The position numbers and the translations under genes were made by a program. From assembly GCA_041655765.1 (NCBI GenBank), contig JBBAEU010000002.1, positions 62,001 through 126,000 of the forward strand: a stretch of DNA of 64,000 nt. The letters run 5' to 3'. Positions 34,749 through 42,864 of the stretch are shown here, in pieces (the stretch's first letter is position 1; each line of letters begins with the position of its first letter). A model generated the notes under the pieces. That model was not told the DNA's origin and searched no databases. It saw only the letters and a program-made list of their open reading frames with translations. The stretch comes from Brumimicrobium sp041655765 (GTDB lineage: Bacteria; Bacteroidota; Bacteroidia; Flavobacteriales_D; Crocinitomicaceae).

Positions 34749-35282
34749 CTACTTCATGTATTTCAAGTTTAAAGCATACAACAAAGTAAAAAGTATGGCA
34801 ATTACCATGTAAAATATCACATAAATATTTGGAATAAGTGATGATGGAGCAACCAAATACAAAGTTACTACGGGCAATAAACTATAAATAACATATAGGT
34901 GAAACCCAATTTTTCTTAATCTAAACATCATCACAATCGCTCCGATTCCAATAATATAAGTCAAAATTGTCAATAGATTGTTTAGTGAAAAACTGTTATC
35001 GTTGACATGTTTTGTATAGTCAATAATCAATCTAACCATATCGGCATAATTATCAAGTCCTTCGCTCTCGAGCGTAGGAATAGTTTCATATAATGGCATC
35101 ATTCCTTCCTCAACTTGTTCTTCCGTTAATGGTCCATTCATAAAACTGCTTACGCCTCCCAAAAGTCCGAAGAAAATTGAGATAGAGGTTAATACAATTA
35201 AAACAGTTAAAAAAACAGGTCTTTTTGGAATTTCTTCTTGTAAGTCAGTGTTTTCGTCTGGGTTAAAACCAATATTTTCCAT
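34749..35282 (-). CDS. Four-helix membrane protein, function unknown
   Basis: I do not recognise a named family. The 177-aa protein has an acidic cytosolic N-terminus (ENIGFNPDENTDLQEEIPKRP), a helix at ~24-45, an extracytoplasmic loop of ~50 residues, then three helices (~100-120, ~125-145, ~150-172). It lies 10 bp downstream of hutH on the same strand, so it may be the last gene of the hisS-hutH transcript. Glycine-rich ends suggest a small channel or accessory protein, but nothing specific supports this. Confidence 0.65.
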   Translation of the reverse strand: MENIGFNPDENTDLQEEIPKRPVFLTVLIVLTSISIFFGLLGGVSSFMNGPLTEEQVEEGMMPLYETIPTLESEGLDNYADMVRLIIDYTKHVNDNSFSLNNLLTILTYIIGIGAIVMMFRLRKIGFHLYVIYSLLPVVTLYLVAPSSLIPNIYVIFYMVIAILFTLLYALNLKYMK

Positions 35283-35292
35283 CTTTTTTTCT

Positions 35293-36789
35293 TTAAAATA
35301 ATGAGTTGTTTCTTTCTTTAATAAACGATTTACTACCTCTTAAATATTGAGACATGTATTCGTCTTCTTTGATAAAGGTAATTTTTTTTCTGAAATCTGT
35401 ATGAAGATTTAATAAAATTTTACTTGTCTTTTGATAATCCCTAAATTCAATGGCTTGGCAAGCTGTCATTAATTCAATGCCTAAAATTTGCCAAACATTT
35501 TCAACTACGCGATAGAGTTTTGTCGCCGCATTTGCTCCCATACTCACATGGTCTTCCTGTCCATTTGATGAATCTATAGAATCTACGGAAGCAGGTGTAC
35601 AAAGTTGTTTGTTTTGACTTACAATGGATGCAGCTGTATATTGTGCAATCATAAATCCACTGTTTAATCCTGGGTTTACTACCAGAAATGCTGGTAAATT
35701 TCTAAAACCGCCCATTAATTTATAAACTCTTCTTTCAGAAATACTTCCAACTTCAGCTAAGGCAATCGCTAAATAATCCATTGTCACTGCTAAAGGTTGA
35801 CCGTGGAAATTTCCAGCAGAAATAATCAAATCTTCATCGGGAAAAATTGTTGGATTATCTGTTACAGCGTTTATTTCACGGGTGATGATTTCTTCAGCGT
35901 ATTGGATTGTATCTAAACTCGCTCCATGTACTTGTGGAATACACCTAAAACTGTACGGATCTTGCACATGCACTTTTTCTTGTTGAATGAGTTTACTGTC
36001 TTTTAATATCTCCCTGAAGTTTTCTGCAACTTTAATTTGACCTTGTTGATTCCGAATGGCATTCACAGCGTGTGTAAACGGATCAATTCTTCCGTCAAAA
36101 GCCTCTAACGACATTGCTGCAATGAGGTTAGCTTGGTTAAGAATTACCTTTGCTTCATAAACACAATGTGCCAAATAGGCACTCATAAATTGCGTTCCGT
36201 TTAACAGTGCAAGTCCTTCCTTTGATTGAAGTTGGATAGGAGAGAGGCGATGTTGTTTCAATGCATCTTCAGTTGGTATAATTCTATCGCCGATATAAAC
36301 TTCTCCTTCTCCAATTAATGCCAAAGCAATGTGTGCCAACGGTGATAAATCTCCTGATGCACCAAGACTTCCTTGCTGATAAACTACAGGAATTATGTCG
36401 TGATTGTAAAAGTAAAGCAATCGTTCAACGGTTTCAACTTGTACGCCTGAATGACCGAAGTGTAGCCCAATTGCTTTTAAAAAAAGCATTGTTTTTACAA
36501 TGGCTTTCGGCACCAATTCGCCTGTTCCACAAGCGTGTGAGCGGACTAAATTGATTTGTAAGTTAGCAAGGTCTTTTTTGGATATAGATTTATCATACAA
36601 TGAACCAAATCCAGTATTGACACCATATATATTACCATCTGTACTTTCCACCTTTTGATCAAGGTAATCACGACATTTTTGAATGGCTTTTCTTCCGATT
36701 TCGCCAAGTTCAACATTTACATTTGATTGTATGACATCAAACAATTCATCAATTGTGATTTTTTGATGATTTAAAACCAACTTATCCAT
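35293..36789 (-). CDS. hutH: Histidine ammonia-lyase
   Basis: The MIO-forming triad Ala-Ser-Gly lies in GSLGASGDLSPLAH (~140). The selectivity loop reads NLVRSHACGTGE: Ser-His here is the histidine-lyase type, as opposed to the His-Leu of tyrosine and Phe-Leu of phenylalanine lyases. It deaminates L-histidine to urocanate. I start at 36789, where ATG overlaps the hisS stop (TAATG); the upstream ATG at 36798 would overlap more. No hutU, hutI or hutG is nearby, which is unusual. Length 498 aa is normal. Confidence 0.9.
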   Translation of the reverse strand: MDKLVLNHQKITIDELFDVIQSNVNVELGEIGRKAIQKCRDYLDQKVESTDGNIYGVNTGFGSLYDKSISKKDLANLQINLVRSHACGTGELVPKAIVKTMLFLKAIGLHFGHSGVQVETVERLLYFYNHDIIPVVYQQGSLGASGDLSPLAHIALALIGEGEVYIGDRIIPTEDALKQHRLSPIQLQSKEGLALLNGTQFMSAYLAHCVYEAKVILNQANLIAAMSLEAFDGRIDPFTHAVNAIRNQQGQIKVAENFREILKDSKLIQQEKVHVQDPYSFRCIPQVHGASLDTIQYAEEIITREINAVTDNPTIFPDEDLIISAGNFHGQPLAVTMDYLAIALAEVGSISERRVYKLMGGFRNLPAFLVVNPGLNSGFMIAQYTAASIVSQNKQLCTPASVDSIDSSNGQEDHVSMGANAATKLYRVVENVWQILGIELMTACQAIEFRDYQKTSKILLNLHTDFRKKITFIKEDEYMSQYLRGSKSFIKERNNSLF

Positions 36790-38159
36790 TATTTGCAATG
36801 TTTTTGAATAAAATTTTCCACAGAAATCGTATTTTGCTCTCCCGATTTCATGTTTTTTATTGTTATCGTATTGTTTTTAATTTCTTCTTCGCCAATAATT
36901 ACCGTATTTTTTACATGTCTATTATCGGCGTATTTGAATTGCTTTTTTAACTTAGAAATATCGGGATAAAGTTCTGCACTGATGCCGTGATTTCTTAACT
37001 TTTGCAAAATCGGCAAAGCAAAATCACTTTCTTTTTCTCCAAAATTCACAAAGAGAAAGTCGATACTCTCATCAATGTCTTTCGGGAATAAATCGAGTTC
37101 TTCCAAGACGTCATAAATTCTATCTGCACCAAAGGAAACTCCAACACCTGAAAGGTTTTCCAAACCGAATAACCCTGTTAAATCGTCGTATCTTCCTCCG
37201 CCACAAATAGAGCCGATTTTAACATCTTCAACGGTAACTTCAAAAATTGCTCCTGTATAATAATTCAATCCTCGGGCAAGTGTAACGTTGAAGTTTAATT
37301 TTGCGTTTTTCAATTCTAATATTTTGGTTTTGTCAAACACAAAGTTTAATTCTTCCAAACCTTTTCGACCAATTTCACTACTTTCTAAAAAAACAGCCAT
37401 AAAGTCCAACATCTTATTGGTGTCGTTTTTCATGCTGAGCAAGGGTTTTATTTTTTCTATTGCTGATGTGCTTACACCACGTTCTTGCAACTCTTTTAGC
37501 ACGCCATCTTCCCCGATTTTATCTAGTTTATCAATGGCTACAGTGATTTCAATAACTTTATCCTTTTCCCCAACGACCTCAGCGATTCCAGATAGTATTT
37601 TACGATTATTGATATGAATGGTAAAGTTTTGGATGTTTAATTTTGATAGAACCTTATCAAAGATTTGAATAAAATCTACTTCTAAGTACAAAGAATCACT
37701 TCCAACTGCATCAGCGTCGCATTGATAAAACTCTTGATATCGACCTTTTTGTGGTCGGTCGGCGCGCCAAACAGGTTGAATTTGATATCTTTTAAAAGGA
37801 AAAGTTAGTTCATTTTGATTTTGTACAACAAATCTAGCAAACGGCACTGTTAAGTCGTAGCGCAATGCTTTCTCGGAGATGGAGTTTGCAAAAGCAGTCA
37901 AATTTCCACTTTTTAAGGCATCAATATCTGCTTTTTCCATTTTTCTACCCGAATTCAAAATTCTAAAAATCAAACGATCACCTTCATCGCCATATTTTCC
38001 AAGAAGTGTTGAAGAATGCTCAAAGGATGGCGTTTCAATTGGCGAAAAGCCATATTTCTTAAACTCATCTTTAATGGTATCAAAAATATAATTCCGTCGA
38101 TTTACTTGAAAAGGTAAAAAATCTCTGGTTCCTTTTGGAAGACTTGGTTTTTGTGACAT
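36789..38159 (-). CDS. hisS: Histidyl-tRNA synthetase
   Basis: Class II synthetase with motif 1 region KGTRDFLPFQVNRR, motif 2 FQIQPVWRADRPQKGRYQEF, the histidine-specific ARGLNYYTGAIFEV (HisA motif) and GSICGGGRYDDLTGLFG, and motif 3 GVGVSFGADRIYD. The C-terminal anticodon domain (~365-456) contains DFLFVNFGEKESD and KNTVIIGEEEIKNNTI. Length 456 aa is normal. Its stop codon overlaps the hutH start codon by one base, so the genes for charging and for degrading histidine are translationally coupled. Confidence 0.95.
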   Translation of the reverse strand: MSQKPSLPKGTRDFLPFQVNRRNYIFDTIKDEFKKYGFSPIETPSFEHSSTLLGKYGDEGDRLIFRILNSGRKMEKADIDALKSGNLTAFANSISEKALRYDLTVPFARFVVQNQNELTFPFKRYQIQPVWRADRPQKGRYQEFYQCDADAVGSDSLYLEVDFIQIFDKVLSKLNIQNFTIHINNRKILSGIAEVVGEKDKVIEITVAIDKLDKIGEDGVLKELQERGVSTSAIEKIKPLLSMKNDTNKMLDFMAVFLESSEIGRKGLEELNFVFDKTKILELKNAKLNFNVTLARGLNYYTGAIFEVTVEDVKIGSICGGGRYDDLTGLFGLENLSGVGVSFGADRIYDVLEELDLFPKDIDESIDFLFVNFGEKESDFALPILQKLRNHGISAELYPDISKLKKQFKYADNRHVKNTVIIGEEEIKNNTITIKNMKSGEQNTISVENFIQKHCK

Positions 38160-38173
38160 TATTATTTTTTTTA

Positions 38174-38181
38174 CAAATATA
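38174..38181 (-). promoter_or_regulatory. -7 element before hisS
   Basis: Reads TATATTTG on the minus strand (TAnnTTTG), 14 bp before the hisS start. It adjoins the T-run of the terminator of the upstream gene pair. Confidence 0.5.
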
Positions 38182-38210
38182 AAAAAAAAGAGCCCGCTTA
38201 TTGCGAGCTC
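38182..38210 (-). terminator. Terminator after the zinc-ribbon gene
   Basis: On the minus strand GAGC/GCTC and CGC/GCG arms (38190-38210, one mismatch) form a hairpin followed by a run of eight or nine T. It ends the nif3-zinc ribbon transcript just before the hisS promoter. Confidence 0.6.
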
Positions 38211-38232
38211 AAATATTTAAAATATTGGTAGA

Positions 38233-39084
38233 TTACTTTACATCATCAGCTTTCTCTGCTTTCTTTGAAGTTTTTGATGCCGAAGCTCTTTTTGTACTTC
38301 TTTTCTTTGCAGTTTCTTTTTGGTCGATTTCCTCAGGATTAACATTTCCAGGAACTAAAATTCTACCACAGTTTTCACATGTTGTAATTTTTTTCTTTTG
38401 AATAATGTCAAGCTGACGTTGAGGTGGAATACGTGTAAAACAGCCACCACAAGAATCACGGTCGATTGCTACAACAGCCAATCCGTTTTTCATGTTATCT
38501 CTAAGTCGATAGTATGCCGTTTTTAAATGATCATCTAACTTCTTTTCCGCTGTGTCAACTTTTTTTACTAATTTTTCTTCTTCTTGCTCAGTCTCAGCAA
38601 CAATAGAATCTAATTCAGATTTTTTACTGTTTAAATCAATTTTTCTACCCTCAAGTTGTTCTTCAATTTCTTTGACAATCTCTTTTTTGTGTTCGATTTG
38701 AGCTTTTGCTTCGTCGATTCTTTTATCATGGACTTGAATTTCTAACTCTTGATACTCGATTTCTTTATTTAAAGATTCGTACTCACGATTGTTACGAACA
38801 TTTTTTTGTTTCTCTTTATATTGAGAAATTGCAGTAACAGCATCTTTTTGAGAATTCTTTCGGTTTGAAATATCTGTTTCAATATCTGAAATCTCAATGT
38901 TTATTTTTTCGATTTTTCGCTGTAGTCCTTCAACGTCAGCTTCTAAATCTTCAACTTCTAGAGGAAGCTCTCCTCTAACTTTTAAAAGTCTGTCTATTTC
39001 TGAATGAATTACTTGAAGTTTTTCTAATGCTTCTAAACGTTCCGCAACGGTTGCTTTAGTTCTCGTTTTTGATTTTGTTGCCAT
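38233..39084 (-). CDS. Coiled-coil protein with C4 zinc ribbon (CdsZ-like)
   Basis: A long N-terminal coiled coil (~15-180; e.g. LQVIHSEIDRLLKVRGELP, KIEKINIEISDIETDI) is followed by a zinc ribbon: CGGC in SCGGCFTRIPPQRQ and CENC in TTCENCGRIL, about 20 residues apart. The tail is lysine/serine rich. Such proteins are widespread in bacteria, often beside nif3, and have proposed roles in secretion-associated or nucleic-acid-associated functions that remain unclear. It begins 6 bp after nif3 on the same strand, with a terminator behind it. Confidence 0.85.
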   Translation of the reverse strand: MATKSKTRTKATVAERLEALEKLQVIHSEIDRLLKVRGELPLEVEDLEADVEGLQRKIEKINIEISDIETDISNRKNSQKDAVTAISQYKEKQKNVRNNREYESLNKEIEYQELEIQVHDKRIDEAKAQIEHKKEIVKEIEEQLEGRKIDLNSKKSELDSIVAETEQEEEKLVKKVDTAEKKLDDHLKTAYYRLRDNMKNGLAVVAIDRDSCGGCFTRIPPQRQLDIIQKKKITTCENCGRILVPGNVNPEEIDQKETAKKRSTKRASASKTSKKAEKADDVK

Positions 39085-39090
39085 ATATGC

Positions 39091-40191
39091 TTAAAAATAA
39101 TTTATCGGGTTTGTATTCACCTTACTTAAATGGATGGCAAAGTTAATAAATTTTTTTCTCAAAATACCAAGAATTAAGTGCGGAGTGTATTGTTCACTTT
39201 CAAAATGTCCGATATCTGCGATGATGATTTCATCTTCTGCATCAAAAAATTCGTGGTATTTAAAGTCGCTAGTGATGAAAATATCAGCGTTTTGGCGTTT
39301 TGCCTCGTTTAATAAAAAACTTCCAGATCCTCCACAAAAGGCAATCGTTTTTATTTTATCTTTTATCAATTTTGTGTGTCGAATGACCCCACAATTAAAA
39401 TTTTCTTTTAAATTTTTTAAAAATGCTAAAGTATTTTCTTCTTTTTCCAATTTGCCAATCATTCCTGCTCCTTCATCCTGATTTTTATTGTGAATAGGAT
39501 AAATTTCATAAGCTACTTCTTCGTAGGAATGAGCCTTTTTCATTGCAGCAATGATTTGTTGCTCTTTATGTGAGGGAATTAAAATTTCGATGCGGTATTC
39601 TTCTACTTCTTCAGGTTGATTGATTTTCCCTTTGCTTGGATTAGCCAGCTCACTTGGTGTGAAAGAACCTACGCCAGTGGTTTTGAAGCTACAGTTACTG
39701 TATTCACCAATTGTGCCTCCACCTGCTTTGTAAATTGCTTGAGATACTTTTTCTGCCTCATCTGTCGGACAAAAAAACACTAATTTTTTTAATACATTTT
39801 GAGCCGGAGCTAATACTTTCGGATTTTTAACTCCTATTCGCTGCGCAATTTCATAGTTCACCCCTAATTTGTAATTGTCGAGATTGGTATGAATCGCGTA
39901 AATGGCAATGTCGTTTTTAATGGCTTTAATGACAGTGCGTTCTACATAGTTTTTGCCATTTAACTGTTTTAACCCTTTGAAAACGATAGGGTGATGAGCA
40001 ATGATTAAATTTGCCCCTAACTCAATGGCTTCATCTACTGTCTGCTCAATGCAATCCAGTGAAAGAAGGACGCCTTTAACATCCATCATAGGATTTCCAA
40101 CAATCAATCCTGAATTGTCATAGGATTCCTGACTTCCAAGTGGTGCATGTTGCTCAAGAAACGCTGAAAAGTGATGTACTTTATATTCCAT
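39091..40191 (-). CDS. Nif3-like dinuclear metal-centre protein (YqfO type)
   Basis: An N-terminal Nif3 half with LIIAHHPIVFKGLKQL (metal His pair) and YAIHTNLDNYKLGVN, a central insert (~125-235, KKLVFFCPTDEAEKV to EVAYEIYPI), which resembles the PII/CutA-like domain of long Nif3 proteins, and a C-terminal half with FCGGSGSFLLNEA, DIFITSDFKYHEF and IADIGHFESEQY. Biochemical function is not settled (GTP cyclohydrolase-like fold). At 366 aa it is the long form usual in Bacteroidota and Firmicutes. Its -7 element lies 5 bp before the ATG, so the mRNA may be leaderless. Confidence 0.9.
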   Translation of the reverse strand: MEYKVHHFSAFLEQHAPLGSQESYDNSGLIVGNPMMDVKGVLLSLDCIEQTVDEAIELGANLIIAHHPIVFKGLKQLNGKNYVERTVIKAIKNDIAIYAIHTNLDNYKLGVNYEIAQRIGVKNPKVLAPAQNVLKKLVFFCPTDEAEKVSQAIYKAGGGTIGEYSNCSFKTTGVGSFTPSELANPSKGKINQPEEVEEYRIEILIPSHKEQQIIAAMKKAHSYEEVAYEIYPIHNKNQDEGAGMIGKLEKEENTLAFLKNLKENFNCGVIRHTKLIKDKIKTIAFCGGSGSFLLNEAKRQNADIFITSDFKYHEFFDAEDEIIIADIGHFESEQYTPHLILGILRKKFINFAIHLSKVNTNPINYF

Positions 40192-40196
40192 GATGA

Positions 40197-40204
40197 CAAA
40201 TATA
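40197..40204 (-). promoter_or_regulatory. -7 element before the nif3-like gene
   Basis: Reads TATATTTG on the minus strand (TAnnTTTG), ending only 5 bp before the start codon. The transcription start should fall at or next to the ATG. Confidence 0.5.
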
Positions 40205-40460
40205 GCTTTTTTAGTTTACAATTTTGTACTGAATATATGCGGTTTTTGGAATGGCAGATTCAAGTCTCAAATGCGACATTCCCATAACTTCCTACAGTTA
40301 ACTAATGAAATAAGTCATCCTACTTTATAATAACGCTTCTAATATTTGGGTGAATGAAGCGATAAGAATAAAAAAATATTGATAATTTGAAGGGTCTATT
40401 GCCACTTAGTTGAAGGAGTTTTTGTATATTTATGCGATTAATTTGAAAAAACAATTTAAT

Positions 40461-41126
40461 ATGTACAATAAAGACGAATTTAAAAAGTATGCTACCAAGC
40501 ACATGGGCATCAATTCAATGCACTTAGGTCATTATATCGAATCTTCACTTACACCTTATATTATTGAAGAGCGTCAATTGAATATGACGCAAATGGATGT
40601 GTTTTCACGTCTAATGATGGATAGGATTATATTTTTAGGAACAGGGATAAACGATCAAGTTGCAAATATTATTAATGCACAATTATTATTTTTAGAATCT
40701 GTAGATCCGAAAAAGGATATCCAAATATATTTAAACTCACCAGGCGGTGGCGTTTATGCTGGATTGGGGATATATGATACAATGCAATATATCAATCCTG
40801 ATGTGGCAACAATTTGTACTGGTTTGGCAGCGTCGATGGGGGCTGTTTTAATGTGTGCAGGCGCAAAAGGAAAACGTACTGCCTTACCTCACGCGAGAGT
40901 TATGATTCACCAACCGTTGGGCGGTGCACAAGGTCAAGCATCAGATATCGAAATTACAGCTCGTGAAATCATGAAGTTGAAGAAAGAATTATATGATATT
41001 ATTTCTCATCATTCTGGACAAAAATTTGAGCAAGTTGAAAAAGATTCAGACCGTGATTATTGGATGACTGCCGAAGAAGCGAAGGCTTACGGTATGGTGG
41101 ATGAAGTATTGAAAAAAAGTAAATAA
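40461..41126 (+). CDS. clpP: ATP-dependent Clp protease proteolytic subunit
   Basis: Serine protease of the Clp system. Catalytic triad: Ser in GLAASMGAVLMCAG, His in RVMIHQPLGGAQG and Asp in KDSDRDYWM. Further family blocks: QIYLNSPGGGVYAG and EEAKAYGMVDEV. I choose ATG at 40461 (MYNKDEFKK), 221 aa; the upstream in-frame TTG at 40410 adds 17 residues without support. clpX follows, separated by an imperfect hairpin. It forms a tetradecamer that degrades substrates unfolded by ClpX. Confidence 0.95.
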   Translation: MYNKDEFKKYATKHMGINSMHLGHYIESSLTPYIIEERQLNMTQMDVFSRLMMDRIIFLGTGINDQVANIINAQLLFLESVDPKKDIQIYLNSPGGGVYAGLGIYDTMQYINPDVATICTGLAASMGAVLMCAGAKGKRTALPHARVMIHQPLGGAQGQASDIEITAREIMKLKKELYDIISHHSGQKFEQVEKDSDRDYWMTAEEAKAYGMVDEVLKKSK

Positions 41127-41142
41127 CTAAAAAAAGTAACAT

Positions 41143-41181
41143 AAAATAGGGGCGTTTTTTAATCAAAAACCTCCCTGTTTT
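41143..41181 (+). terminator. Imperfect hairpin between clpP and clpX
   Basis: A 17-position stem (AAAATAGGGGCGTTTTT with AAAAACCTCCCTGTTTT) has one mismatch, two G-U pairs and a 5-nt loop. It may partly end the clpP transcript or act as an attenuator before clpX, which starts 29 bp later. Confidence 0.45.
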
Positions 41182-41209
41182 GTTGTATCTTAAATTTAAA
41201 ATTAAAGAA

Positions 41210-42448
41210 ATGGCAAAGGAAAAAGAATCATCTTGTTCATTTTGTGGTCGCCCACGTAGCCAAGTGCAATTATTGATTGCAGGAATTTCAGGTCATATCT
41301 GTGACCACTGTATAATTCAGGCACAAGCAATTGTGGAAGAAGAAATGAGAACAGGAGGAATTGAGGTAGAAGGGGCTGAGAAGTTGAAAATGATGTTGCC
41401 TTCTGAAATTAAAGCAAAATTAGACGAGCATGTGATTGGTCAAACTTCTGCTAAAAAGACACTTTCAGTTGCCGTTTACAACCATTACAAACGATTGAAT
41501 CAAAAGGTAGAAAAAGATGAAGTAGAGATTGATAAATCGAATGTTGTTATGGTGGGAAGAACTGGAACAGGAAAAACACTTTTGGCAAAAACAATTGCAA
41601 AAATGCTTAATGTTCCATTTTGTATAGCTGATGCGACAGTACTTACAGAAGCAGGTTATGTTGGAGAAGACGTGGAAAGTATTTTGTCACGATTGCTTCA
41701 AGCTGCTGATTATAACGTGAAAGCTGCTGAAAGAGGCATTATTTTTATTGATGAAATTGATAAAATTGCAAGAAAAAGTGATAATCCGTCTATCACACGA
41801 GATGTTTCGGGTGAAGGTGTTCAGCAAGCGTTGTTGAAACTATTAGAAGGTTCAGAAGTGAATGTTCCGCCTCAAGGCGGGAGAAAACATCCTGAACAAA
41901 AAATGATTAAGGTTGACACTAAAAATATATTATTTATTTGTGGTGGTGCTTTTGATGGAATTGAAAAAATTATTGCTCGGCGTGTTAACCGACAAGCAAT
42001 TGGATTCTCAAATGACGAGGCAGAAAGGGTTGAAAAAGAAGATTTATTGGAATTTGTAAATCCAACAGATTTAAAAACCTTCGGCTTAATTCCTGAACTT
42101 ATTGGTCGATTCCCTGTTTTAACATATTTACAACCGCTTAGTCGTGAAACTTTGGTGCGTATCTTAAAAGAACCTAAAAACTCATTGGTAAAACAATACA
42201 AAAAGTTGTTTATAATTGATGGCATTGAACTGAGTTTTGAGGATGAAGCATTAGAGTTTATCGTTGACAAAGCGATAGAATTTAAACTTGGTGCAAGGGG
42301 GTTGCGTTCGATTTGTGAGGCAATTTTGACTGATGCAATGTTTGAACTACCCGACAAAAAAGGAAAGACAACAGAGTTTACATTAACTTTAAATTATGCA
42401 AAAGAACAGTTTTCTAAGTCGAAGATTTCAAAAATGAAAGTTGCGTAG
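41210..42448 (+). CDS. clpX: Clp protease ATP-binding subunit ClpX
   Basis: AAA+ unfoldase. The N-terminal zinc-binding domain has CSFCGRPRSQVQ and HICDHCI. Walker A is GRTGTGKTLLAKTIAKML, the pore loop sits in TEAGYVGEDVESIL (GYVG), Walker B is IIFIDEIDKIA and sensor 1 follows in ILFICGGAF. The IGF-type loop for ClpP docking reads AIGFSND. I choose ATG at 41210 (MAKEKESS), 412 aa, because the earlier in-frame start at 41180 adds residues inside the preceding hairpin. Confidence 0.96.
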   Translation: MAKEKESSCSFCGRPRSQVQLLIAGISGHICDHCIIQAQAIVEEEMRTGGIEVEGAEKLKMMLPSEIKAKLDEHVIGQTSAKKTLSVAVYNHYKRLNQKVEKDEVEIDKSNVVMVGRTGTGKTLLAKTIAKMLNVPFCIADATVLTEAGYVGEDVESILSRLLQAADYNVKAAERGIIFIDEIDKIARKSDNPSITRDVSGEGVQQALLKLLEGSEVNVPPQGGRKHPEQKMIKVDTKNILFICGGAFDGIEKIIARRVNRQAIGFSNDEAERVEKEDLLEFVNPTDLKTFGLIPELIGRFPVLTYLQPLSRETLVRILKEPKNSLVKQYKKLFIIDGIELSFEDEALEFIVDKAIEFKLGARGLRSICEAILTDAMFELPDKKGKTTEFTLTLNYAKEQFSKSKISKMKVA

Positions 42449-42642
42449 CTTCAAAATGCTTATTCTTATGAATGTGAGTTGTATTATATAGTTTGTTCCA
42501 AATATAGACATTTTATTATAAGAAGAAAATGGCTAACAAATCTGTAAATTTCATCACAGATGAACCTTATTAGCTTAAATAGAAGAATTAAGAATTGCAT
42601 AGATTTTATTTAATAGCCCGCGAATATAGGTTTATCACTTTT

Positions 42643-42678
42643 TAAACAATGAAATTTAATTAAACAACGAAATTTAAT
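42643..42678. repeat. Two tandem 18-bp repeats
   Basis: TAAACAATGAAATTTAAT is followed directly by TAAACAACGAAATTTAAT, with one mismatch. No further copy is apparent. Probably a small slippage duplication. Confidence 0.7.
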
Positions 42679-42802
42679 AACATTAAGGAAGATGAGTTTT
42701 CTGGAACAGAAATATTGAGACAAATTGACAAGTGAATCTAAAAAAATAAAAAACATATTTAATAAATTTTCACCGCTGTCAAGAAATCTATTTTAAAATC
42801 AC

Positions 42803-42810
42803 TATCTTTG
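42803..42810 (+). promoter_or_regulatory. -7 element before ychF
   Basis: TATCTTTG, an exact TAnnTTTG match, 54 bp before the start codon. Confidence 0.45.
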
Positions 42811-42864
42811 CAATCTTTTAACCGAAAGTCAAGGTTTTTTTATTAAAGACTAATTATAAATAAA

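Larger units (their letters stand above)
42449..42864. other. Intergenic region between clpX and ychF
   Basis: A 416-bp AT-rich stretch with no gene I can support. It holds an 18-bp tandem repeat (42643-42678) and the ychF -7 element (42803-42810). A 14-codon ATG frame at 42530 (MANKSVNFITDEPY) is too short to call. Confidence 0.6.
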
